NCBI GenBank assembly: GCA_012934845.2
Contig: WNNJ02000524.1
Location: forward strand, 55,091-119,090
Source of the DNA: Pomphorhynchus laevis
Taxonomy: Eukaryota > Acanthocephala > Palaeacanthocephala > Echinorhynchida > Pomphorhynchidae
DNA: 64,000 nucleotides
Direction of reading: 5' to 3'
Below the pieces are notes generated by a model. It was given only the letters and a program-made list of their open reading frames with translations, searched no databases and was not told where the DNA came from. Each line of letters opens with the position of its first letter. The stretch's first letter is position 1. This document shows, piece after piece, positions 1 through 9,834 of the stretch. A program made the translations under genes and the position numbers.

Positions 1-1010
1 GAGGAAATTCGCCATTATCATGTATTTGGCTTCACTGCTATTTTAAGTCGATGAATAGTGATCGAAACCTGATAATATCAGTTCCTCCTGATTGCATCTA
101 ATTCTTATTCTTATACATCGTCTATTATTTTTTTGTCAATTCATAAAAATTGAGTTTCATTTTAAATTTTATTTTAAAACCTGTGGAATATTTTTTCCGG
201 TAATATAACCGAGAATAGGGTACACAAAATAATCAAATTTTATCAGAGTAAAACAAATCAGCTAACTGAGTCTACGTATTTAATATAATTATAAAATAAA
301 CAAAACATAATAATAGTCTTAAATTAAAATTTAATTATTAAAAATTAAAATAAATAATTGTTAAAGATTATAATTGGAAATACGTAATATAATGTATAAT
401 TATAATTGAAAATAAGTCATTAGCGCGTATTTCACTCGGCCTCTATGTTAGCTCGAAAATAGTTACTGAAATCTGATAACATAGCAGTTCAAATTTTATC
501 AGAGGAAATACGTCATTAGCACGTGTTTGGCCCCGGTGCTATGTTGTGTCGAGGAATGACGGCCGAAACCTGATAGCATAACAGTTCATCCTGATGATCT
601 TTAATCCTTATTCTTAAAAATCGTATGTTATTTATTAGTCAATACATAAAAATTGACTTTTATTTTAAATTTTAATTTTTTATTTTAACTTAATATAAAT
701 ATAAATTGTATAAAATTTTATATAATTATTTATTATTTATCTTTATTTTTGATTTTTTATCGTATAAAATACGTAGACTCAGTTATCTGATTTGATTTGT
801 TCTACTAACAAGTTATTATTGATAAATCGTCTGTTATTCAAATGTCAATTCATAAAAATTGACTTTTTTAAATTTAAATTTTAAATATTAAATTGATATA
901 AATATAAATTGTATAAAATCTTATATACTTATGTATTATTTAGAATAATTTTTAATTTACATATAGTATAAAGTACGTAGACTCAGTTATCTGATCTGAT
1001 TTATTAATTA
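1..1010. repeat. Cluster of nested copies of short interspersed repeat R
   Basis: AT-rich DNA with several partial copies of one repeat. Its 5' part begins near GAGGAAATACGTCATTAGCA and continues through TGTATTTGGCCCC to CCTGATAGCATAGCAGTTCC. Its 3' part ends in ATACGTAGACTCAGTTATCT. Plus-sense copies start near 1, 420, 495 and 820; an inverted 3' part lies near 250-300. No coding sequence was seen. Further copies lie at 8.2-9.6, 12.5, 16.9, 19.4 and 49.4 kb. Confidence 0.75.
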
Positions 1011-1129
1011 CAAAATAAATAAATAATTGTTTATTAAATATTAATAAATAATTAATATTTAATTAATAAAATCTTTATGGAACGAAGGAAAGTATTTTAT
1101 TTAATACAACAAAACGTTAATGTCTGATA

Positions 1130-1722
1130 TTTCAATAGCTACTGCTATCATCGTCAGGAAACTACAAAAAATTACTAAAGTTGCCATTTATACAAATTAC
1201 AATAAAACATAGAAAGAAACTTCAAAGAAACATGTTATACAAACACACATTCACACACATTCTATACAAGGTTTTTTGTAAAACAAACTTCAAAGAAAAT
1301 ACATTCTACACACTCACACACATTATATACAAGGTTTTTTTAAAAAAACAAATTTCAAAGAACAAGAACCGCAACTCAAGATTAAAAGGAAAAAATATAT
1401 TAAATTACTCGAAAAAAATTATCAAAAATTATAATAATGAAATAAAATAAATATTACGTAAAATTGATACCAAAAAACAAACAAATCAAACAAATATAAT
1501 TAACAAAGTTCAATAAGGATTACAACTAATTAAAAACTAATAGGAAATTATCAAATTAAAATTAGATTTATTATTAGGTAAAATGTCATTCTTATTAACA
1601 AAATATGTCTCCTGTATTATACGAGAGATAGATAATCACTTTCATATGATAAATTAAAGCGTCATCAAAGTTCATATTTTGACCTAAATTCAATACATGT
1701 TGTGATATAGCACCCACCATTT
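1130..1722 (-). pseudogene. Penelope-type GIY-YIG C-terminal remnant with 3' tail
   Basis: Read on the minus strand, 1722-1555 gives a broken frame with GAISQHVLNLGQNMNFDDA followed by LSRIIQE. This matches the His/Phe-rich C-terminal half of GIY-YIG nucleases that follow the reverse transcriptase in ordinary Penelope elements. Downstream, at 1165-1130, is the GATGATAGCAGTAGCTATTG tail motif that recurs in this window. Stops and AT drift make it a dead fragment. A 65-bp direct duplication (about 1217-1370) lies inside it. The family assignment is inference from pattern alone. Confidence 0.4.
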
Positions 1723-1835
1723 TATTTTTTACTAGCAATTATATCAATTATTTATTTTTGATAATAATTGCTAGTTATTCATAAAATGGATAATAATTGC
1801 TAATCATTCATAAAATGGATGCTAATGACGCATTT
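1720..1835. repeat. Short tandem repeat with ATAAAATGGAT core
   Basis: A unit of about 29 bp (ATAATTGCTAGTTATTCAT followed by AAAATGG) is repeated about 2.5 times with small changes. The ATAATTGCTAG part can pair with an upstream CTAGCAATTAT, so the block also folds back. Confidence 0.5.
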
Positions 1836-2073
1836 CGTCTGATTAAATTTTTTAAAATTTGTATTATTCTAATACAAAGCATATTATTTATCATTCATAA
1901 ACATTTCCAATTCAAAAGTTTAAATTTATTTTTAATAACAAATTTGAATTTTTACAGTAACCTACTTTAAAATATGTATCCATTAATATTTAATTTTAAT
2001 AATATTATGTTGATTTATAATTCTTCGTTATAGAATAGAAAAATCCATTAAAAATAAGCAGAAAGAAATAGTT

Positions 2074-2360
2074 TCAAGAATACATAGTAGTTTTAATTGA
2101 TGTTAATTTAATGTTCATATCTAGATATATACCTGCTTTATCATAAATATATGTTTTATTAAAAGCAGTGATACCTGGATAAATTTGTTCGCTTATTGAA
2201 TAAAAGTTATTAGAGTTAAATACACATATATCATCAATATATCGAAATATATATTTCATATATTTATATTGTTTAGATCTAGTTTTTACAGTTATGAACA
2301 AATTCATATTCTATAAAGCTTAAAAAAAAGTAAGCTATAATTGGGCTACTATTACCACCC
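2074..2360 (-). pseudogene. P1 reverse transcriptase catalytic segment (GGNSS...RYIDD)
   Basis: This is the best-preserved stretch of P1. It carries PMGGNSSPIIA (RT motif 4), then FRYIDDICVFN (RT motif 5 with both aspartates), then IYPGITAFNKTYIYDKAG and YLDMNIKL. A frame break separates the first part from the 77-codon open frame at 2307-2074. P2 at 7.1 kb and P3 at 49.0 kb are copies of the same segment. Confidence 0.65.
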
Positions 2361-2412
2361 ATTGGAACACCTTTTATTTTTCTAAATACGTATGTCCGTA
2401 CTTTTAATTATC

Positions 2413-2481
2413 GTACTCTTTATCATTATTATTACTACAGGTCATAGCCATAAGGCTGTTTTGACCGCTCACAAAAAAAAT
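2413..2481 (-). mobile_element. 3'-terminal scrap of LINE C inserted in P1
   Basis: On the minus strand this reads TGAGCGGTCAAAACAGCC, TTAT, GGCTATGACCTG, then a TAATAATAATGA tail. The same hairpin ends LINE C at 35785-35825. It splits the P1 frame between NYILI and the KYGHTYLEK...GVPMGG stretch, so it is a severely 5'-truncated LINE insertion. Confidence 0.6.
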
Positions 2482-3240
2482 TAATATATAATTTAGACTT
2501 GTTTTTTGAAATGTATTAGCATATATATGTGTATCTTTTTCCAAATATAAAATTAATTTATTTTTCCTACGCCTATTTTAATATCTGCTTTATCTGTTTG
2601 GATAAAGAGTACTAAAATCGTACGTATTTATATTCTGAAAATTTATTCCTTTTGTGTGTTCTAAAAATTCTTTTGTAGAATTAATACTGAAATAGTGTTT
2701 TATAACATTTAAAAGCACTACATATGAATCTAGGTTTTATTGGATTTTTGTAATTTTGGATTCCAATATAATATAGGTATAGTTTTGTTATCTGATTTAA
2801 ACTTTATACCCTTCTTACCCATTATAAAACAATGATTTGTAATAATTGTTTCTCAACTTAACTCACGACGTTCATATGTTGGATTTACATTTAAATCATT
2901 AGAATTAACCTATTTCATTAGTATATCATAATAAAGCTTTTTGCATATGAAGACAAAGTTATTACTTGCTTTGTCAATAGTTGTTATTATATAGTTATGC
3001 TTTAATTTAGTAAGTTCTGTATACATATCTTTATTAATTTGACCTTTCCTTTTATAATTGTTTGTTAATTTCTTTTTATTTTGAATTTTATCAAATGTAT
3101 AACCTTTCCAAATGTTTATCGTAGATATATTCGAGCTTTCACTATTAATCAGCTTACTAAAGTAAGCATTTAAGTCATTATATAACGAATTGTAAATTTT
3201 ATTTATTTTGTTATTATTATTTAATCTATATTTATACCCT

Positions 3241-4096
3241 GTTCAGACGTACCGTTATCGTGTATATGTGGACAACCCAACAATGTGGCACACGCGTTGT
3301 CGTGTAAAAAATGAGGTTTGCAAATCGCTCGTCATAATTCACTACGCGACATAATACCAAGATATTTGAGCAGGGTTTCTTCGTGCGTAGCGGTCGAACC
3401 CGTCCTAGCTCCAGTACACCCATCGCATGTATTTGATTCGCCTAATACAACAAGAGATCGTGACGCCCGCTCGGATATAGCATGTACAGGTCTCTTGGGA
3501 AATGGAAATGAGCGCTCCTTCATGGTCGTAGTCGTATTCAACTCCAATGCACCTTCCTATTCCCAGAGAACCCCTGCCAATGCACACGGTTATCACGAGA
3601 TGAGAAAGAGGAATCGATACCTTGAAAGGATAGTTGATGTGGAGCGAGAGAGTTTCTTCCCACTAACTTTATCGACGAGTGATGGAGCTGGAATTACGGC
3701 AAAATTCGTCATAAGGACAATTGCGGAAAGAACGGCGGATAAAACGGGCAGGAAATATAATATAATTGTGTCGGAAATTCGCAGATCAATTAGTGTTGCC
3801 TTGACCAGGGCATAATCTCGTTGTCTAAGGGATCCGCGCTACCATGTTCCCGGTTCCTATCAGTTCACCAGCACCCGTCAAATCGACACCCCTACGCAAA
3901 TATTATCATCACAGAATCTCTCTCCGCGCCAAGACCCTGGACTTGAGGGCCACTCTGCCAAAACATGAAACATTAATTTGTTGATATGCATATCAGATTT
4001 CGCGGTAGGCTTGGAGAAGTTTACGAAGATTGACGATTTTCCTCCACTTTAATTATCAATTTTTGTTTGTTATAATAAATTCAATTCATTAAAAAA
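3241..4096 (+). mobile_element. 5'-truncated insertion of element E (3' end)
   Basis: A GC-richer block sits inside P1. It is flanked by two 25-bp copies of ATTATTTAATCTATATTTAT plus ACCCT (3216-3240 and 4097-4121, one mismatch), which look like a target-site duplication. The block ends with an AATAAA signal near 4074 and a short A run at 4091-4097, as expected for a retrotransposed 3' end. It contains the E C-terminal frame (next entry) and about 280 bp of 3' untranslated sequence. Confidence 0.7.
3318..3815 (+). pseudogene. Element E C-terminal protein fragment
   Basis: A 165-codon frame. Its middle reads GLLGNGNERSFMVVVVFNSN then APSY; its end has a HEMRKRNRYLERIVDVER charged block, FFPLTLSTSDGAG, and EIRRSISVALTRA. 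This pattern matches the conserved C-terminus of an RT family (GFW..FFDVRVFN..APS, VE..SFTPLVFSTTGG, RLSFALLR) found in many invertebrate genomes. The RT half of the same family is at 56.25-61.75 kb. The D..G..DVRV layout resembles a restriction-like nuclease fold, but here the expected Asp before VRV is Val. The start codon is arbitrary because the copy is 5'-truncated. Confidence 0.55.
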
Positions 4097-5139
4097 ATTA
4101 TTTAATCTACATTTATACCCTTTTGATAGCATTTTCCTTAATTCATCGTTTTCAATTAATTCTAGATTATGAGTGCATTATGTTCATTTATTTTATCAGA
4201 ATTAAGACTTTTGCAATCGCATTCAGTTTCTATGATGTTTTTAATATTATCGTTACATAGTTATTTTAATTCTTTATTATAATTACAAATTTTTTGTCCT
4301 TATGGTGATAACAACTTATACCTTATTTTAGGATTATATTTACTTAAATCTGATCCTATTATTTATTTACTTTTAGAATTATTTAAAAGTCTACCTATAT
4401 TAATGTTATCTATACATTTATTAATGAAGTTTATAGTTAATGTATATTTTATATTGTTATTATTAACATTTATTGTACGATTATAGTATTTTATATTACA
4501 ATAACTGTCTATTATACAACTTAACCTATCACAATCGTTAATTTATCTTTGATTTATTGAACAAATGATAGAAAACCTTCTTATATTTACATAAAGATCT
4601 TTTAGCCTATTATCACTTAAAAGTTGTTTTAATATTTCTAATTGTTCATAAATATACTTATCTTTTTTAATATTTTAAGTTTATTTTTCTTATTCCTTCT
4701 ATTGCCATGATTTCTTGGCTTGTGTCTAACCGGATTAATATAATATAATTGTTTATTATGTACTATACTACTTCCGCCAATTCCTTGTACCACGCCATTC
4801 AATCCTAATGGGTACATGGAATTAAGCGTTTTTTTTTCAAAAATCTTCTTTTTCTAATAGTTTTTGATTTAATATTGATATGTTTTCTTCGATAATATGT
4901 TCTAAAATAAATAATTTACAGTTTTTAATATCATGTCCTATTAATCTCATATGTTTATGAAATATAGTTTGACTATTATGCTGTATATTATATATGTGTT
5001 GCCTAAACCTAGTTTTTAACATTTAATGGACTTAATGATATTTTTGAATAACTGTTGTTGTGATTCTATTAATTTACCATTAATTATTCGTGAATATACA
5101 CGCAAAAAGAATACAAACACGAAATTTGTTGGTTTAATA

Positions 5140-5720
5140 TTTCGACTATCAATTGTAGCCATCATCAGGAAAAGTTTTTAATCTAAAAGTGAAATTAACT
5201 AATAAATAAATCTATAAACAGATTGATCTGCAATATAGATCTGATCTTGTTTTTAATTGTTGAGCTTCAAACTGTTGCCTATTTAATTATATTTGATGTT
5301 TATTTCGGGGCGGAACAGTTTTATTAGATGTGGTTCAGCCAATTTTGAGTTCGTGCTTCCATTGCATTTATAAATAATTTAAAGTCGCATGGGGCAGTTT
5401 ATCTGCGTCATTTTTTTATCGTCATGTTCATATTTTAGGTGTTTGTTTATATTTATATTTTTTGACATTAGTAATTAAGTTACATGTTTTATATCCTGTG
5501 TACGAGGCATTACAGCGATCTATATTACAACGGAATTGGTAAGCACAGTCGTGGTTTTCTTCTGCTTGAGTATTTTCTCTTTGTGAAAATTAAGAACCTA
5601 GATAATGTGATATTCTGGAATGTTGATGTGCCTGTTCGGTTTCTTACATCTCACGTGCTGTGAGACTAGGTTATTAAGTATTTTGACATCATCATTAAAG
5701 TAATTGTATTATTATTCTTC
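5140..5720 (-). pseudogene. Ordinary Penelope-type GIY-YIG fragment with 3' tail
   Basis: On the minus strand, 5568-5440 reads HDCAYQFRCNIDRCNASYTG followed by YKTCNL. This has the Cys-rich lead-in and Y-x-G-Y-x-T signature of PLE GIY-YIG nucleases. Several stops follow. The tail at 5165-5140 carries the GATGATGGCTACAATTG motif typical of sequence 3' to such nucleases. It sits directly upstream of P1 but is a separate, truncated element. Confidence 0.5.
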
Positions 5721-5730
5721 GTCCGCGACA

Positions 5731-6340
5731 AGGTGCGCTCGTCTAACTTAATTCTCCGTGACATCCGTCGTATCCGCCCCCTTATCGACTTCCGTTCCTG
5801 TATGTATCTTCTTTTATCGCTTGGTTTCTCTAAAATCGATTACAGCCTCAGCATTTTCGCCAATTCTCCGAAATCCATCATCCTACCCCTACAACGCATA
5901 ATCAACTCCACCGTTCGAGTGCTCTTTCGTCTCCGTCGCTTCGACCACACATCCACATATTTTGCCCAACTCTCCTGGCCCACCATCCACATTAAACTCC
6001 GCTTTCTTCTCGTAACTTTTCGTCTCATCGCTGTTGGCTCCCATCGTTCATCAACCTCTCTTTCTTATACGACACACGTCCCACCTCTCTCTATCACTGC
6101 GTTCCCGTAATTCCCTCTTACTCTACAATCAAAATTACTCTAACAACTACGGTGTCCGATCCTTACTCGTCACCGCCCCACTCGACGTCCGCCGCGATTT
6201 CCCCTATATTGCATTCAAATTCCGCCTTTGTATCCATCTCCTCGAAACATTATTTAGATTTTTTTTGTTGTTGTGGTCATGTAAGCGTGCGTAGGCACGC
6301 ATTTGCCACTTAAAAATAAATCGTTATTTTTAGTGGCTTT
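5731..6340 (+). mobile_element. LINE B1, 5'-truncated 3' end
   Basis: This is a 610-bp 3' fragment closely related to the end of B2 (40590-41216). It covers the C-terminal RT region (RSSNLILRDIRRIRPLIDF, RLRRFDHTSTYFAQLSWPT) with frameshifts. It ends in the family's 3' stem-loop, GTGGTCATGTAAGCGTGC, a short loop, then GCACGCATTTGCCAC, and AAATAAAT. No catalytic motif remains. Confidence 0.75.
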
Positions 6341-6519
6341 ACCATACGGCTTAATTTGTCTATGTCGCTTTATACAATTACTAATAGCAATATCTATTAT
6401 ACTCATGTAAGTTTTGGTTTTTTAAGTTGAATTTTAATTTCTAGTTGAATTTTAAATTCCAACCTCATATGAATTTTAATTTACAGTTTTAATGTAAGCT
6501 TTTTATGTAAGCTTCAACG
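6341..6519. other. AT-rich spacer
   Basis: Simple A/T sequence with repeated TTGAATTTTAATTT motifs. No gene or clear repeat boundary was seen. Confidence 0.4.
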
Positions 6520-6730
6520 TTTTTCTTCTTTAAATATGGCAAGTATTACGTCAACAAAGCGCCGATAGTAAATGGGTTTATAATTGTCGTGTGATTCCTT
6601 CAAGACGTTATTGTCGACACAAGCCATGTAGAAGTCGACAAAAGTAGGTCATTGGGGTGATCCAATTGATACACTATCTTTTTGTACAAAGGTTTTTTGT
6701 CAAAGATGAATGGGTTTTTTGAATCCCCGT
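6520..6730 (-). pseudogene. Ordinary Penelope RT fragment (GSP...YRRFVD)
   Basis: The minus-strand frame reads FDKKPLYKKDSVSIGSP, a stop, then FVDFYMACVDNNVLKESHD and NYKPIYYRRFVDVILAIF. The SIGSP and YYRRFVD pair are RT motifs 4 and 5 of canonical Penelope elements. They differ from the GGNSS/RYIDD type of P1-P3. The second catalytic Asp is Val here. It is a short dead fragment in AT-rich DNA. Confidence 0.5.
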
Positions 6731-7103
6731 AATTTCTTGCTATCTTTACGATATATATTATTGAATTATTTTCATACCATTGTATTGTTCAATTCGCCAG
6801 GTTATTCAAATTTACTTAATTCGTAAATAAATGCATTTATGTAATTAGCTGATCTGAATTACAAAAAAAATAATTCATAAAAATGATTTAAAAATAAACA
6901 TTTAAATCATAAAATTTCATTATTTGTATTATATTTTATATTAATTTTTATAAATTAGATTACATTTTGCTTTTGCACTTGCGCGTTGATGTTGTAATTG
7001 AAAAACTTATGACCCCTCTGTTATTAAAGAATATTTTTGTAAAAAAATTATATAGTAAAAAGTACGTAGACTCGGTTTATTTGATTTGATTTATAAAAAT
7101 TCA

Positions 7104-7510
7104 TTATATTTCATTATTTAATGTATTATATTTTATATTATATGGTATGCATGAATGCTCATGCAAAAATATGTTTCTTGTAAATTTAAATATGTCATCT
7201 TTACGATATAAATTAAAAATAGTTTTAATTGATGCTAATTTATTGTTAATATCTAGATATGCACCTTCTTTATCATCAATATTGGTTTTGTTAAGAATAA
7301 GGCTTTCTGGATAAATGTGTTCACTAATTAAATAAAAATTATTAGAATTAAATACACATATATCATCAATGTATCGAAACATATATTTCATATATTTATA
7401 TTGTTTAGATTTAGTTTTTACACAGTTATGAACAAATTCATATTCTATAAAGCTTAAAAACAAGTCAGCTATAATTAGGCTACTATTACCACCCATTGGA
7501 ACACATTTTA
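7104..7510 (-). pseudogene. P2: Naiad-like PLE reverse transcriptase fragment
   Basis: An uninterrupted 130-codon frame begins with PMGGNSSLIIADLFLSFIEY (RT4). It continues to FRYIDDICVFN (RT5, both Asp present), IYPESLILNKTN, YLDINNKL, and a thumb region with RKDDIFKFTRN and PYNIKYNTLNNEI. It is better preserved than P1 in the same segment but cut at both ends. Sequence beyond 7510 is unrelated. Part of a transposon, not a host gene. Confidence 0.7.
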
Positions 7511-8160
7511 CTTGTCTATATGTAAATTGTCCTAAAAAGTTAACTTTATTAAATAATTATAAAGTTAAATTATTAATTTAACTTAATTTACTTGATCACA
7601 AGATGATCAAGCGGGTTGCGAATAATATGAGCCGGACAAGCGGAATTATAAAATAATATAAATAATAAATATCCCCAATTGTATCCCACAATTGGGAATA
7701 ATATCCCCAATTGCGGAAACAATCTTTTGTTCCCGCATGGTCATTGAATCTTGCAAAAATAAAATGTTAAAATATATTCATATTTAAAAAGGCAATATTT
7801 GGAAACAGACGGATAGAACTGCTGTGGGTCCATTCGTTGTACCACATTTTGCTAACCTGTCTGCGGAAAGATGGTTTTATATATAATCTCAATTCAAATG
7901 AAAAGTCTGAACGAGTTTAAATTAAACCAGAGCACATAGTTCCCAAATTAATTGAGACCAAAGAAAATATGCAGCGTCGATTCATTGTTCAATTATATGT
8001 TGAATAAGAGCCGAATTAACATATTATAACATATCATAAAATAATATAAATAATATAAATATTTGTATTATATGTTATAAATTTTATTTATTTGTGAAGT
8101 GTGTTATGTATCTAATAATTTATATTTGACAAATGAATTATTTTTCTTCATTTTAGTAAA
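7511..8160. other. AT-rich region with small palindromes; no gene identified
   Basis: It holds inverted CCCAATTG / CAATTGGG motifs at 7668-7720. At 7795-8010 there is a plus-strand frame with one stop that reads plausibly as protein (GNRRIELLWVHSLYHILL, then RKDGFIYNLNSNEKSERV, then IETKENMQRRFIVQLYVE). I do not recognise it. Confidence 0.35.
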
Positions 8161-8925
8161 TTTCGTATCACGTTTTAAGTTAAAAGCACTTTTAACCTAA
8201 AAGTGATTTCATTAATGCTTCCTCCTGATGACTTCTATTCCATAACTGAATACATTGTATTAATTTACTATTTATTAGTCAATTTATAAATTGTCCTATT
8301 CGTTTACTATGATATTATATTAATACTCATATTTAATCAAACAAAAATTTCAGTTAACTGATATCGCGTAGGATTTTAGTTTCGGAGTAAATTTAATCTT
8401 AGCATTTTCTACGAGAATAAAAATATATTTGTAAAAAAAATTTTATAATATGTTTTTAAATATTTTTAAAAAAATATCTGGTGGTCAATCTGTTGACCAC
8501 AAGACAAAACATTTATAACCAAAAAGAATTGATTTTATGACCTCAAATCCTAATTCTGATACAACGTCTCTTATTAATTAGTCAATTCACAAAAATTAAC
8601 TTTTATTTCAAATTTTAATTTTTTGCCAATACGACTGGCAAAAAGAATTGTTTTTTAAACTTTTTGTTGTTTTATTAAACTTTTTTAACCAAAGAGAATT
8701 GTTTTTTATGACCTCTAATCCTTATTCATTTACAGTATGTTATTTATTAGTCAATTCATAAAAATTGACTTTTATTTTATATATTAATTAAAAAAGAGGT
8801 ATTTACAGTTCTTTTCAATTTTATAGTCAAAAAAGTTTGACTATTTAATTTTTTTTTATTTCCATTTTATCTGATTTTATTTATATAAAATTGAATTTAT
8901 TTATTTTATATATCAGTAATAATAT
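8161..8925. repeat. R repeat copies in AT-rich DNA
   Basis: Partial R copies lie near 8170-8360 and 8540-8890, recognised by CTCCTGATGACTTC, TATTAGTCAATTCATAAAAA and TTGACTTTTATTTTA. Direct repeats of CCAAAGAGAATTG-type segments occur at 8520, 8630 and 8690. Nothing coding. Confidence 0.55.
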
Positions 8926-9175
8926 TGTCACGCAAATAAACCTCAAGGTGAGGGAACATCGACTACGATGGTTCGGACACATTCACAGGGCTGACAAAAC
9001 AGCAGTATGCCGAGCCGAGCCAATCGTTCAAGGCGTACGACCTCGTGGCCGCCCTAAGAAAAAATGGATACCATCCATGATGATTTGAAAACATGTAACC
9101 TGGCGCCAGCTTATTTATCTTTATTTATGTATCGTATAGAATACGTAGACCCAGTTATCTGATTTGATTTATTAT
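8926..9175 (+). mobile_element. RTE-type LINE 3' end, fragment 1
   Basis: The plus frame reads QINLKVREHRLRWFGHIHRA, then VRPRGRPKKKW, and after a one-base frame change DTIHDDLKTCNLAPAYL. This is the C-terminus typical of RTE-like reverse transcriptases (LRWFGHV...RGRPKKRW.D.I..DL). It continues without a break into TATCGTATAGAATACGTAGA and CCCAGTTATCTGATTTGATTT, which is the 3' end of repeat R. Confidence 0.6.
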
Positions 9176-9229
9176 CAGTAAATTTACACATTTACACTAA
9201 ACACGAAATTTTTTAATATATTAAAAAAT

Positions 9230-9370
9230 ATAATTTTTAATATTAAAAATATAAAATTTAATATATTAAATTTGTTTAATATAATTTTATATTTTCAATT
9301 CGTGTTCTTTTAAACAAGGAACATTTAAACATTTAAAAGAACATTTAAACATGTTCTTTTTATCAGTAAT
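9230..9370. repeat. AT-rich palindromic block
   Basis: Repeated, inverted ATATTAAAAAATAT / TTTAATATTAAAA motifs, then three alternating AACATTTAAA and AAAGAACATTTAAAC segments. It looks like microsatellite expansion between two RTE fragments. Confidence 0.4.
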
Positions 9371-9404
9371 AAAATAACATTGTCACGCAATAATATTGAA
9401 TCCT

Positions 9405-9565
9405 ACATCCGCAAACTTTTCGGTGTCACGCAAATAAACCTCAAGGCGAGGGAACATCGACTACGATGGTTCGGACACATTCACAGGGTTGACCTAGCGC
9501 CAGCTTATTTATCTTTATTTATATATCGTATAAAATACGTAGACTCAGTTATCTGATCAGAATAA
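9405..9565 (+). mobile_element. RTE-type LINE 3' end, fragment 2, internally deleted
   Basis: It repeats the LRWFGHIHR segment of fragment 1 almost base for base (GTCACGCAAATAAACCTCAA onward). It then jumps from the codons after HR directly to CTAGCGCCAGCTTATTTATC and the R-like end ATACGTAGACTCAGTTATCTG. About 100 bp present in fragment 1 is deleted. Confidence 0.55.
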
Positions 9566-9830
9566 TTAATAATTTAAATTGATTTTTATTAGTAAAATTA
9601 ATTTTACTAATAAGATTTTATATTTTAAAATATATTTTTACTAATTCGTTAAAATTAATGTTTTTTTTTAATATGTTTGTTAAAATTATTTAAAATAAAT
9701 AATTTTTAAAATAATTAAAATCTTATATAATTATTTATTATTTGTTTATTTTTATTTATAAATAGTATAGAATAAGTAGACTCCGTTAGCTGATTTGATT
9801 CTTTAGAAGCCCGTGTTCCAGATTCATAGA
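9566..9830. repeat. AT-rich stretch ending in an R 3' end
   Basis: Low-complexity A/T with inverted TTAATTTTACTAATAA motifs. It ends in AAGTAGACTCCGTTAGCTGA at about 9773-9793, an R 3' terminus. No gene. Confidence 0.4.
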
Positions 9831-9834
9831 GATG

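Larger units (their letters stand above)
1900..5035 (-). mobile_element. P1: Penelope-like element with GIY-YIG upstream of RT (Naiad-like), broken
   Basis: Read on the minus strand, the order is as follows. A GIY-YIG half-domain at 5035-4700 (LKTRFRQHIYNIQHN, then EHIIEEN, then MYPLGLNG). A linker at 4700-4100 with CDCKSLNSDKINEHNALIT. After an 856-bp insertion comes the reverse transcriptase: IDKASNNFVFICKK near 2980, a WNPKLQK segment near 2770, TYDFSTLYP near 2620, GVPMGGNSSPIIA near 2360, FRYIDDICVFN near 2250 and MDTYFKVGY near 1950. The pieces are colinear and match the RT family that carries YDFSTLY and RYIDD motifs in many invertebrates. An N-terminal GIY-YIG is the permuted layout known from Naiad-type PLEs; ordinary Penelope elements carry it at the C-terminus. 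Many stops and frameshifts make this a relic. The 5' half of the nuclease is missing. Confidence 0.7.

Noticed and set aside
1181-1450. 89-codon plus ORF rich in Lys, Asn and Ile
   Set aside because: AT-driven frame over a 65-bp duplication, antisense to PLE debris; no protein features.
3332-3596. Antisense ORFs over the element E insert
   Set aside because: Shadows of the plus-strand frame, which matches a known C-terminal pattern.
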